From assembly GCF_024496085.1 (NCBI RefSeq), contig NZ_CP101751.1:1178001-1242000 (forward strand): a stretch of 64,000 bases of DNA. The letters are read 5' to 3'. Shown one piece after another: positions 8,655 through 16,045 of the stretch. This DNA comes from Flavobacterium cerinum (GTDB lineage Bacteria; Bacteroidota; Bacteroidia; Flavobacteriales; Flavobacteriaceae). A program made the translations under genes and the position numbers. A model generated the notes under the pieces. That model was not told the origin of the DNA. It searched no databases and saw nothing but the letters and a program-made list of their open reading frames with translations. Numbering within the stretch: position 1 is the stretch's first letter; the number at the start of each line of letters is the position of its first letter.

Positions 8655-10702
8655 AAATAACCATGTACGGCCCTGAAAGTACAGGGAAAACAACCTTGTC
8701 GAAACAATTGGCCGAACACTTTAAAACCATTTGGATTCCGGAATTTGCAAGGGAATATCTACAACAGAAATGGGATCAGAAACAGGAAATCTGCGATGAG
8801 CATGATATGCTTCCGATTGCAATCGGACAGATGAAGTTGGAAAATGAAGCAGTACAAATTGCAAATAAATTGTTGTTCTGTGATACCAATCTTATGGTAA
8901 CCAAAGTGTTCTCGGAAATCTATTACGGATTTTGTGATGAACTACTGGATGATGCAGCACGGGAACACAATTATGATCTGTTTTTTCTTACGGATGTCGA
9001 TGTACCTTGGGAGAAAGACGATTTGAGAGATCGCCCTGAAAAGAGAAAAGAAACCTTCGAGATTTTTGAAAAAGCCTTAATTGAAAATAATAAGCCCTAT
9101 ATCATTCTTTCAGGCAATCAGGCGGAACGCTATGAGAAGGCGGTTAAAGCAGTCGAGATGTTACTGAAAGCTAAAAAACTCGGATTTACTTCTGCCGATT
9201 TTTTACAGATGTGGCACAGAGGAACAAATATCGAGGATATCGAACGACAATTGACGTTCTTTAATGAGGGTATTGCCAAAATTAATCTTCATAAAATTGC
9301 AACGGTTCAGGATGGCATTTGGCATTTTGATCAGGAAAAAGAACAGGAATTGGTGGCCTATTTTGAAGCGCGTAAAGAGCGCTTCTCTATAGAAAAACTG
9401 GTTCCGGCTTCAGGAGCGGCCAGTAGAATGTTTAAGTTTTTGGTAGATTTTCTAAATGAATTTAAATTACATGAAGAAACGATCAATGCTTATGTGAACC
9501 GGAAAAAAGCATCTGAATTATCTGTGTTTTTGGTTGGAATAGAAAAATTTCCTTTCTATAATTCGGTATTGGAGGAAACAAAATTACAATACGATGGATT
9601 TGATCAGTTTTCTCAGGATGAAAAATATTTCCGTTTTATTGAAACGATGTTGTCTCCTGCTAAATTTGATTTTCTAAATAAACCAAAGGGCGTTTTGCCT
9701 TTTCATCAGGAAAAAGAAGCGATAACAACACCGATTTATAAGCATCTTAAAGAAGCGGAAGCCTATACTAATGTTAATGGAAAGGCGCATATCCATTTTA
9801 CGGTATCAGAAGAACATCTGGAAAATTTTCAGGAAGTAGTTTCGAATATTAAAAATAATGTGGAAGTGTCCTATTCGTTTCAGCATAAAGCAACGGATAC
9901 CTTAGCGGTTAATCTGGATAATATACCGTTCCGATTGGAAGATGATTCGCTTTTCTTTCGTCCGGGAGGACACGGAGCATTAATCCAGAATTTAAATAGA
10001 TTGAAGAGTGATATTGTGTTTGTTAAAAATATCGACAATGTGTGCTTTAATCATTTTGATGGAATTGTTTATTATAAAAAATTATTAGGCGGTTTATTGA
10101 TCAGTCTTCAGGAAGAAATTTTTGAAAGTCTGAAGACGATAGAAGCTACAAATGATCCGGGAACACTTCAGAAAATTATCACTTTTGTAACGGAGAAGCT
10201 GAATATTGTATTGCCCCGAAATTTTTCAAAATATACATTTGAAAATCAGAAAAGCCAGTTGTTTCAATTGCTAAACCGACCGATACGAATTTGTGGTATG
10301 GTGAAGAATGAAGGAGAACCGGGCGGCGGACCATTTTGGGTAACGGGTGAAGAAGGGATGCATTCACTGCAAATCGTCGAATCGTCTCAGGTGGATATGC
10401 AAAATAAAAAACAGGCACAGATTCTTAATGTGTCGACTCATTTCAATCCGGTTGATCTGGTTTGCGGTTTAAAAGATTATAAAGGGCAGAAGTTTAAGCT
10501 GGACGATTTTGTAGATCATAATACCGGTTTTATAGTACAGAAAACCAAAGGATGTGAAGATATAAAAGCCTATGAATTACCGGGCTTGTGGAATGGAGCA
10601 ATGTCTAACTGGATCACGGTTTTTGTAGAAGTTCCGCTTTTAACGTTTAATCCGGTAAAAACGGTTAATGATTTACTAAAACCGGCACATCAGCCGCGAT
10701 AA
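8615..10702 (+). CDS. NadR-like ribosylnicotinamide kinase fused to DUF4301 domain
   Basis: 695 residues in one uninterrupted frame. Residues about 10-185 form a NadR-type P-loop kinase (Walker A GPESTGKT at 19-26, strand KVIKITMY just before it), expected to phosphorylate nicotinamide riboside delivered by PnuC. From about residue 187 the chain is a DUF4301 domain. This contains PASGAASRMFK (about 265), KPKGVLPFH (about 355) and RPGGHGALI (about 448), which recall sugar-nucleotide pyrophosphorylases; that link is my inference. The start at 8615 overlaps pnuC. It is required because the later ATG at 8663 would delete the first beta strand of the kinase. In relatives the two domains are, to my recollection, separate genes. 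The adenylyltransferase domain of classical NadR is absent. Confidence 0.87.
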   Translation: MEKDLKQRYSKVIKITMYGPESTGKTTLSKQLAEHFKTIWIPEFAREYLQQKWDQKQEICDEHDMLPIAIGQMKLENEAVQIANKLLFCDTNLMVTKVFSEIYYGFCDELLDDAAREHNYDLFFLTDVDVPWEKDDLRDRPEKRKETFEIFEKALIENNKPYIILSGNQAERYEKAVKAVEMLLKAKKLGFTSADFLQMWHRGTNIEDIERQLTFFNEGIAKINLHKIATVQDGIWHFDQEKEQELVAYFEARKERFSIEKLVPASGAASRMFKFLVDFLNEFKLHEETINAYVNRKKASELSVFLVGIEKFPFYNSVLEETKLQYDGFDQFSQDEKYFRFIETMLSPAKFDFLNKPKGVLPFHQEKEAITTPIYKHLKEAEAYTNVNGKAHIHFTVSEEHLENFQEVVSNIKNNVEVSYSFQHKATDTLAVNLDNIPFRLEDDSLFFRPGGHGALIQNLNRLKSDIVFVKNIDNVCFNHFDGIVYYKKLLGGLLISLQEEIFESLKTIEATNDPGTLQKIITFVTEKLNIVLPRNFSKYTFENQKSQLFQLLNRPIRICGMVKNEGEPGGGPFWVTGEEGMHSLQIVESSQVDMQNKKQAQILNVSTHFNPVDLVCGLKDYKGQKFKLDDFVDHNTGFIVQKTKGCEDIKAYELPGLWNGAMSNWITVFVEVPLLTFNPVKTVNDLLKPAHQPR

Positions 10703-10708
10703 AATCAA

Positions 10709-11113
10709 ATGAAAAAAGAGATTCTTTTTAGTGAGTTGCGCTATAAAGCTGTTAGAAGTAGCGGAGCAGGAGGGCAGCATGTGAATAAAGTAGCGACTAA
10801 AATTCAGCTATTGTTCGATGTGGCTAATTCAGCGGCGTTTACGGAAGAAGAAAAAAGTACCGTAATAAATAAACTGGCTAACCGATTAACGAAAGACGGT
10901 GTGTTGCTGCTCAGTTGCGGTGAAAGCAGAAGTCAGTTAAAGAATAAAGAAATCGTAACAGCTCGTTTTCTAATGCTGTTACAACAGGCAATGCAAGTGG
11001 ATAAAGAACGAAAAGCGACCAAAATTCCACATGCAGCCGTTAAAAAACGTATTCAAAATAAAAGAGTTCAGGCGCAGAAAAAAGAATCGCGGAGAAAACC
11101 TAATGTCGATTAA
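10709..11113 (+). CDS. arfB: Alternative ribosome-rescue factor ArfB (YaeJ-like)
   Basis: 134 residues with the catalytic GGQ motif at 21-23 in the context SSGAGGQHVNKV. It lacks the codon-recognition domain of class I release factors and ends in a long basic tail (KKRIQNKRVQAQKKESRRK) that in ArfB enters the empty mRNA channel of stalled ribosomes. It hydrolyses peptidyl-tRNA on non-stop complexes. It starts 6 bases after the kinase-DUF4301 gene and is the last gene of this run. Confidence 0.93.
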   Translation: MKKEILFSELRYKAVRSSGAGGQHVNKVATKIQLLFDVANSAAFTEEEKSTVINKLANRLTKDGVLLLSCGESRSQLKNKEIVTARFLMLLQQAMQVDKERKATKIPHAAVKKRIQNKRVQAQKKESRRKPNVD

Positions 11114-11200
11114 ATTGGGAATTCTGTAACCGAATGGAACTTTACTTTGTTGTTTTTAGGATTTTTTCAGTCAAAGTAAATTTTATCTGATTTCTTTTTA

Positions 11201-11208
11201 TAATTTTG
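11201..11208 (+). promoter_or_regulatory. Probable -7 element for the TPP-controlled receptor transcript
   Basis: TAATTTTG fits TAnnTTTG and lies just before the first helix of the riboswitch, placing the transcript start close to the aptamer. No clear TTG is seen at the -33 position. Confidence 0.5.
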
Positions 11209-11211
11209 TCC

Positions 11212-11312
11212 TGTCTCAAAGGGGTGCTTATCGCCGGATCTAATCGGGCAATCGAGCTGAGATCATACCCAATGAACCTGGAACAGGTAATGCTGTTTAG
11301 GGAAAAAGACAT
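11212..11312 (+). promoter_or_regulatory. TPP riboswitch aptamer (THI box) upstream of TonB receptor
   Basis: The conserved THI-box blocks are in order: GGGGTGC (11221-11227), GCTGAGATCATACCC (11256-11270), TGAACCTGGAACAGGTAATG (11273-11292) and TTAGGGAA. The closing P1 helix is TGTCT (11212-11216) with AGACA (11307-11311). Thiamine pyrophosphate binding should repress the downstream receptor, marking it as a thiamine-related transporter. Confidence 0.95.
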
Positions 11313-11326
11313 CCGGATTGCAATGC

Positions 11327-11402
11327 ATTCGTGTATGTCGTGGAACATCATTTTTTATTAATCAAGAATAATTACCCCTTTTATTCGTAAAACTTTACGA
11401 AT
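11327..11402 (+). promoter_or_regulatory. Probable translational expression platform at receptor start codon
   Basis: ATTCGTA...TACGAAT (11383-11402) is a near-perfect palindrome whose right arm contains the first two bases of the ATG at 11401. The same left arm, ATTCGT, also occurs at 11327-11332, next to ATGTC (11335-11339), which can pair with GACAT (11308-11312) overlapping the P1 3' strand. This suggests that aptamer folding decides which ATTCGT copy masks the start. No T-run terminator of convincing strength was found here. Confidence 0.5.
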
Positions 11403-13605
11403 GAAAACAGTATTACAATCCGTTGTGGCGTTAGTCTGCCTTCAGCCGGTTATGCTTTTCGCGCAGGAAAAAACCGTTCAGGACACAACTAAAACCAAAC
11501 AACTGGACGAAGTATTGGTATCGGCAGTACGTGCAGCCGATAAAACTCCGGTTACGTTTAGTAATGTCGGAAAGAAACAATTATCAGAACGAAATCTGGG
11601 ACAGGATATTCCGGTTCTGATGAATTACCTGCCTTCTGTGGTAACTACTACCGATGCCGGAAATGGTGTCGGCTATACCGGAATCCGGGTGAGAGGTAGC
11701 GATGCAACCCGTGTGAATGTGACGATCAACGGTATTCCGTATAACGATTCGGAATCGCAGGGAACTTTTTGGGTGAACATGCCGGATTTTGTTTCCTCTG
11801 TAGAAAGTCTTCAGTTACAGCGAGGTGTCGGTACATCAACAAACGGTGCCGGTGCTTTCGGAGCAAGTTTAAATATGCTTACGGATAGCTATTCGGAAAA
11901 AGGATATGGAGAAATTGCGAATTCTTTCGGAAGTTTCAACACCCGAAAACATACGGTAAAATTTAGTTCCGGTTTGTTAGGAGATAAGTTCGAATTGGCC
12001 GGACGATTGTCTAAAATCAATTCTGATGGTTATATCGATCGCGCTTCTTCAGATCTGAAATCATATTTTCTTCAGGGAACTTATGTCGGAAAGTCGACAT
12101 TAATTAAAGCGTTGGTTTTTGGTGGATCGGAAAAAACATACCAGTCGTGGAACGGTTTGGATGGTGCAGATTTAAAAGATTTAGGACTGGATGAAAATAT
12201 GTTGGATAACAATCCGAGGTTTAATGTTTCCGGTTTGTATTTTGATGATAACGGCCAGGTGAAATTCTACGATAATCAAACGGATAATTTTAATCAGGAT
12301 CATTATCAATTGCACTGGAATGAGAAATGGAGTAATAATTGGTCAACTAATGTTGCATTGCATTATACGAAAGGAAAAGGTTATTACGAAAGTTATAAAA
12401 GAAGCGGGAAATTCTCGGAGTTCGGATTGACACCTTTTGTGGAAGGCGGACAAACGATTTCCAGATCGGATTTAATCAATCAGAAATGGCTGGATAACGA
12501 TTTCTACGGATTTACCTTTTCATCAAATTACAAAGCGGATAATCTGGATGTAATTGTGGGTGGTGGAGCCAATAAGTTTGAAGGCGGACATTTTGGAAAG
12601 TTGCTATGGGTGAAAGAAAAAGCGGCTTATGATTACGGTCAGCTTTTTTATGACGACAAAGGAATTAAAACGGATATGAACGTATTCGCGAAAGCGACTT
12701 ATGATGTTGCAAAAGGATTAAGTCTGTTCGGCGATTTGCAATACCGAAACGTAAACTACAAGGCAAATGCTGTCAAAACGGGATTAGTGGATGATACGTT
12801 CCGTTTTTTTAATCCGAAAGCAGGGGTGAATTATGTGCTGAATCCTAAAAACAGTTTCTATTTTTCTTATGCGAAAGCCAGTCGTGAACCTAATCGTAAT
12901 GACTACGAAGGAAATGTTCCGAAGCCGGAAAAAATGGATGACTATGAGTTGGGATGGCGTTATGCTTCCCGAGTGGCAAAGCTGAATCTGAATGCTTATT
13001 ACATGAAATATAAGGATCAGTTGGTGTTAACAGGAGCATTAAATGATGTGGGAGAATCCAAAAGAATTAATGTTGATAATAGCTACCGTGTCGGATTGGA
13101 ATTAGATGCGACGATCTTTATCTCGGAGAAATGGTTGATCCGTCAGAATGCAACGATCAGTCAGAATAAAATTGTAGACTTTACAGCAAATAAAGATGGT
13201 GAAATGCATAATTTCGGAACAACGAACATCGCGTTCTCTCCTGATTTTATTGCCGGAAATGCGATTACATGGTTGCCGATGAAAAATCTGCAAGTGAGCT
13301 TACTGTCGAAATTTGTTGGTAATCAATATATGGGGAATGTGGACGCTGAAAAATCGATCTTAAAATCGTATTCAGTTTCCGACTTTAATATTATTTACGA
13401 AATCAAGCCGAAAAAAATCTTTAAATCAATCGTGATTACCGGATTGGTAAATAATATTTTCAATACAAAATACCAGTCTAACGGCTTCTTCTATACGTAT
13501 GATGATGATTGGTCAAATCCGAACCAGGTTACGACAATCGAAGGTGTGGGGTATTATCCGCAGGCACGAATTAACTTTATGGGTGGTTTAACACTGAAAT
13601 TTTAA
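11401..13605 (+). CDS. TonB-dependent outer-membrane receptor, thiamine-regulated
   Basis: 734 residues: signal peptide ending LFAQ, a TonB-box-like segment (LDEVLVSAV), a plug domain (about 45-160, with GIRVRGSDATRVNVTINGIP), and a 22-strand barrel with the usual closing strand ending in LKF. It imports a scarce ligand across the outer membrane using TonB-ExbB-ExbD energy. Control by a TPP riboswitch makes thiamine, its phosphates or a precursor the likely ligand; this is inference from regulation, not from the barrel. No carboxypeptidase-like N-terminal domain is present, so it is not a SusC type. It is followed by a palindrome relic and a strong terminator. Confidence 0.93.
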   Translation: MKTVLQSVVALVCLQPVMLFAQEKTVQDTTKTKQLDEVLVSAVRAADKTPVTFSNVGKKQLSERNLGQDIPVLMNYLPSVVTTTDAGNGVGYTGIRVRGSDATRVNVTINGIPYNDSESQGTFWVNMPDFVSSVESLQLQRGVGTSTNGAGAFGASLNMLTDSYSEKGYGEIANSFGSFNTRKHTVKFSSGLLGDKFELAGRLSKINSDGYIDRASSDLKSYFLQGTYVGKSTLIKALVFGGSEKTYQSWNGLDGADLKDLGLDENMLDNNPRFNVSGLYFDDNGQVKFYDNQTDNFNQDHYQLHWNEKWSNNWSTNVALHYTKGKGYYESYKRSGKFSEFGLTPFVEGGQTISRSDLINQKWLDNDFYGFTFSSNYKADNLDVIVGGGANKFEGGHFGKLLWVKEKAAYDYGQLFYDDKGIKTDMNVFAKATYDVAKGLSLFGDLQYRNVNYKANAVKTGLVDDTFRFFNPKAGVNYVLNPKNSFYFSYAKASREPNRNDYEGNVPKPEKMDDYELGWRYASRVAKLNLNAYYMKYKDQLVLTGALNDVGESKRINVDNSYRVGLELDATIFISEKWLIRQNATISQNKIVDFTANKDGEMHNFGTTNIAFSPDFIAGNAITWLPMKNLQVSLLSKFVGNQYMGNVDAEKSILKSYSVSDFNIIYEIKPKKIFKSIVITGLVNNIFNTKYQSNGFFYTYDDDWSNPNQVTTIEGVGYYPQARINFMGGLTLKF

Positions 13606-13611
13606 TAGTAT

Positions 13612-13642
13612 AACCTGTCAGATTTAAGAACCTGATGAGGTA
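13612..13642. repeat. Degenerate copy of dispersed CCTGACAGG palindrome
   Basis: An imperfect inverted repeat of CCTGTCAG and CCTGATGAGG arms around TTTAAG. It resembles the two better copies at 19337-19369 and 22943-22975. It lies 6 bases after the receptor stop. Confidence 0.45.
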
Positions 13643-13651
13643 ATAAAATAG

Positions 13652-13680
13652 AAAAGGCTGTCTTCAGACAGCCTTTTTTT
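13652..13680. terminator. Strong bidirectional intrinsic terminator
   Basis: Perfect 11-bp stem AAAAGGCTGTC / GACAGCCTTTT with loop TTCA and a T-run on the plus strand. On the minus strand TTTTC follows. It separates the convergent receptor and lipoprotein genes. Confidence 0.93.
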
Positions 13681-14101
13681 AATTGTATACTCTAAGCATA
13701 TCACCGGTTTGTTCTACACGGTATTGCTTCATCGGATATTGTCCGTCACCTATTCCGGTGTATAAACTGTATTTTTTATTGTCGCAGGAACATACGGCAT
13801 TAATACCTTCTACTTCCATCGTTGAACAGTCACTTAAGGACTGATTAGGACATGCGCGGTCAAAAGCCACGATTCCGGTTCCGGTTTTAAATAGAATAAT
13901 TCCTCGTATCCCGGCAGCCGGTCCTGAGACATAAGCATAACCGTTTGTAAATCGAAGCGAGCTATAAGCCGGAAGGTTAATGTTGATCGTCATCGAAACC
14001 GGATAATTTGGAAGATAAGGGTTATTGTTGTTAACCACACTGTCTTTGCTGCAGCTCCCGATCAAAGCCGTTAAAAACAATAAAAGGATGTATTTTTTCA
14101 T
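13679..14101 (-). CDS. Rieske-like lipoprotein with lost cluster histidines
   Basis: The start at 14101 (MKKYILLLFL...) is chosen because it gives a lipoprotein signal with lipobox cysteine C17 (IGSC); an earlier in-frame ATG at 14131 adds ten implausible residues. The 140-residue chain ends in a segment laid out like a Rieske [2Fe-2S] domain: ACPN, then CSCDNKKYSLYTG, then a final beta strand. The CxH and CxxH ligand histidines are replaced (N and D), so a Rieske cluster cannot bind in the normal way. Probably an outer- or inner-membrane-anchored protein of unknown function. It is divergent from greA. Confidence 0.7.
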   Translation of the reverse strand: MKKYILLLFLTALIGSCSKDSVVNNNNPYLPNYPVSMTININLPAYSSLRFTNGYAYVSGPAAGIRGIILFKTGTGIVAFDRACPNQSLSDCSTMEVEGINAVCSCDNKKYSLYTGIGDGQYPMKQYRVEQTGDMLRVYN

Positions 14102-14197
14102 ATAAAATCTGGTAAAACAATTGAAAAACAAATTTAAATTAATTAACTTTGACTTGTGCTATTAAGCATTAATTAAAAACGAAATAAATAAAAAATA

Positions 14198-14205
14198 TAT
14201 CTTTG
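14198..14205 (+). promoter_or_regulatory. Probable -7 element of greA promoter
   Basis: TATCTTTG matches TAnnTTTG. A transcript from here would start around 14211, directly before a terminator-like hairpin. The -33 TTG is not evident. Confidence 0.6.
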
Positions 14206-14212
14206 TAGACGT

Positions 14213-14238
14213 AAATCCCGTTTCCGATGGGATTTTTT
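14213..14238 (+). promoter_or_regulatory. Terminator-like hairpin in greA leader
   Basis: Stem AAATCCC (14213-14219) / GGGATTT (14229-14235) with a 9-base loop, running into six T residues. It lies between the likely promoter and the greA ATG (14262). It could act as an attenuator giving a very short leader RNA, or as a 5'-end stabilising stem. Confidence 0.6.
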
Positions 14239-14261
14239 CTATTTATATAAACGACGAAAAT

Positions 14262-14738
14262 ATGAGTAAAGTATCTTATTATACTGCGGAAGGATTAAAG
14301 AAATTAAGGGATGAACTGGATCAGTTAAAGAGTGTGGAACGTCCTCGTGCATCACAGGCTATTGCCGAAGCAAGAGATAAAGGAGATTTGTCTGAAAATG
14401 CAGAATACGATGCAGCTAAAGAAGCTCAGGGGCTTTTGGAGTTGAAAATTGCTAAAATGGAAGAGGTTTTGGCAAATGCACGTTTAATTGACGAATCACA
14501 ACTGGATGTTTCGAAAGTATTGGTATTGTCGACGGTAAAAATCAAAAACCAAACCAACGGAATGGAATTGAAATATACTTTGGTAGCTGAAAGTGAAGCT
14601 GATTTAAAAACGGGTAAAATCTCAGTTACTTCTCCGATCGGAAAAGGACTTTTAGGAAAATCGGTAGGTGAAATTGCAGAAATCCAGGTGCCAAACGGAA
14701 CATTAAAATTCGAAATTTTAGAAATCTCAAGAGACTAA
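14262..14738 (+). CDS. greA: Transcription elongation factor GreA
   Basis: 158 residues, normal GreA length. The N-terminal coiled coil (about 1-75) carries the acidic tip in DKGDLSENAEYDAAKE, which enters the RNA polymerase secondary channel and triggers cleavage of backtracked RNA. The C-terminal FKBP-like domain ends with ISVTSPIGKGLLGKSVGE, the family signature. Read together with the leader hairpin, expression may respond to the polymerase's pausing state. The HIT gene follows after 5 bases. Confidence 0.98.
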   Translation: MSKVSYYTAEGLKKLRDELDQLKSVERPRASQAIAEARDKGDLSENAEYDAAKEAQGLLELKIAKMEEVLANARLIDESQLDVSKVLVLSTVKIKNQTNGMELKYTLVAESEADLKTGKISVTSPIGKGLLGKSVGEIAEIQVPNGTLKFEILEISRD

Positions 14739-14743
14739 ATACG

Positions 14744-15133
14744 ATGAGCTCCATTTTTACTAAAATCATAAACGGTGAAATCCCTTGCTATAAAGTAGCG
14801 GAGGATGATAATTTCCTGGCATTTCTGGATATTAATCCGAATGCGAAAGGCCATACATTGTGTATTCCGAAAAAGGAAATCAATAAGATTTTCGATATGG
14901 AAGAAGAGCATTATCTTGAATTAATGCGTTTCTCCAGAAAAATTGCCAAAGCACTTGAAAAAACAGTTGCTTGTAAAAGAATCGGAATGGCTGTTGTAGG
15001 ATTGGAAGTGCCACATGTTCACGTTCATTTAATTCCATTACAGGATATGGATGATATGCGTTTTCAACGAAAAACCAGTTTAACACCACAACAGTTTGAA
15101 GAGTTGGCGCAAGCTATTGCGGGTAATCTTTAA
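14744..15133 (+). CDS. HIT family protein (HINT-like nucleotide hydrolase)
   Basis: 129 residues with the defining HVHVHL triad at 91-95 (H91, H93, H95) and N-terminal SIFTKIINGEIPCYKV typical of HINT/HIT proteins. Members cleave adenosine phosphoramidates and related nucleotides through a covalent histidine intermediate; the cellular substrate is unknown. It is in the greA operon, 5 bases after its stop, an arrangement I regard as common in Flavobacteriia. Confidence 0.93.
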   Translation: MSSIFTKIINGEIPCYKVAEDDNFLAFLDINPNAKGHTLCIPKKEINKIFDMEEEHYLELMRFSRKIAKALEKTVACKRIGMAVVGLEVPHVHVHLIPLQDMDDMRFQRKTSLTPQQFEELAQAIAGNL

Positions 15134-15136
15134 TGA

Positions 15137-16045
15137 ATGAAGCAACTATTTTTTATTTTTCTTTTCCTGATTTCCGGATGTGTATTTGCTCAGGATAATC
15201 ATAGTGTTTACTGGATTTACGGTAAAAATATCGGTTTTTCTGAAGAGGATAACACGATAGAAAAAGAAGGAATTGTGGGAGTAAAAAATTGTTATGTCCG
15301 CGATTTACCGTCTACCTCCGGAAAACTTGTAGATTCCTTACAACTGGGTAATAAAGTAATGGTAAAAAAACGTACCGGCGCTGTCCAGAAAATTAAAGGA
15401 ATTAATATGGACTGGGTGGAGATTCAATATCGATCCGGAAACGAAACCAAAAAAGGATATTTGTGGTTGGGTTTTCTGGCACTCGATTTTAAAGAATCCG
15501 AAGGACTTACTTTTATGACGGTTCTGGAGCGTATCAATACCCGTAAAGAAGAAGATTATGAAAAGCAGGAATTTGTTCTTGCTGCTAAAGTCTTAGATAA
15601 GTCGAATGTCCTTTTGGATAGTAAGGAAATCCGAAAAAATATTACGGAGAGTTATTACTACCGACAAGAACTTATGGGGAATTTCGGGCTTCAGAATATT
15701 CAAAAGCTATATAGAATTAGTTTTAGTGGTGAAGCTTGTGGTATTCCCACCTATTTCTTTTATTTCGGATGGACCGGAACAAAACTATTACTGATGCCGG
15801 AAAAAATGGCAGTAAGTGATGCCGGTGTCTATTATTATTCCGAAAATTTTATTTTCCCGAACGAACCCGGTGGAAAACAAGGCTTTATCTATAAAGTTAT
15901 AGAAGAAGCGGAAGAGCAGGAAAGTACAAATGATAACGAATCCGTTATGCTCGAAAAATCATGGAAAGAAACCTATAGTTGGGACGGAGAACAGGCCAAA
16001 CTAATTAAGAAAAGCCTGTTACGTCAGGAATTGGTTAAACAATAG
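15137..16045 (+). CDS. Secreted SH3-domain protein of unknown function
   Basis: 302 residues with an N-terminal signal; the segment LISGC could serve as a lipobox, otherwise cleavage would be after FAQ. Residues about 45-115 look like a bacterial SH3 domain (GVKNCYVRDLPSTSGKLVDS followed by a WVEIQY strand and a GYLWLGFLAL end). The remainder has no recognisable domain but ends in repeated beta-rich segments. It starts 3 bases after the HIT gene. Its 3' end overlaps the convergent histidine kinase by 11 bases, so the two messages are complementary at their tails. Confidence 0.75.
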   Translation: MKQLFFIFLFLISGCVFAQDNHSVYWIYGKNIGFSEEDNTIEKEGIVGVKNCYVRDLPSTSGKLVDSLQLGNKVMVKKRTGAVQKIKGINMDWVEIQYRSGNETKKGYLWLGFLALDFKESEGLTFMTVLERINTRKEEDYEKQEFVLAAKVLDKSNVLLDSKEIRKNITESYYYRQELMGNFGLQNIQKLYRISFSGEACGIPTYFFYFGWTGTKLLLMPEKMAVSDAGVYYYSENFIFPNEPGGKQGFIYKVIEEAEEQESTNDNESVMLEKSWKETYSWDGEQAKLIKKSLLRQELVKQ

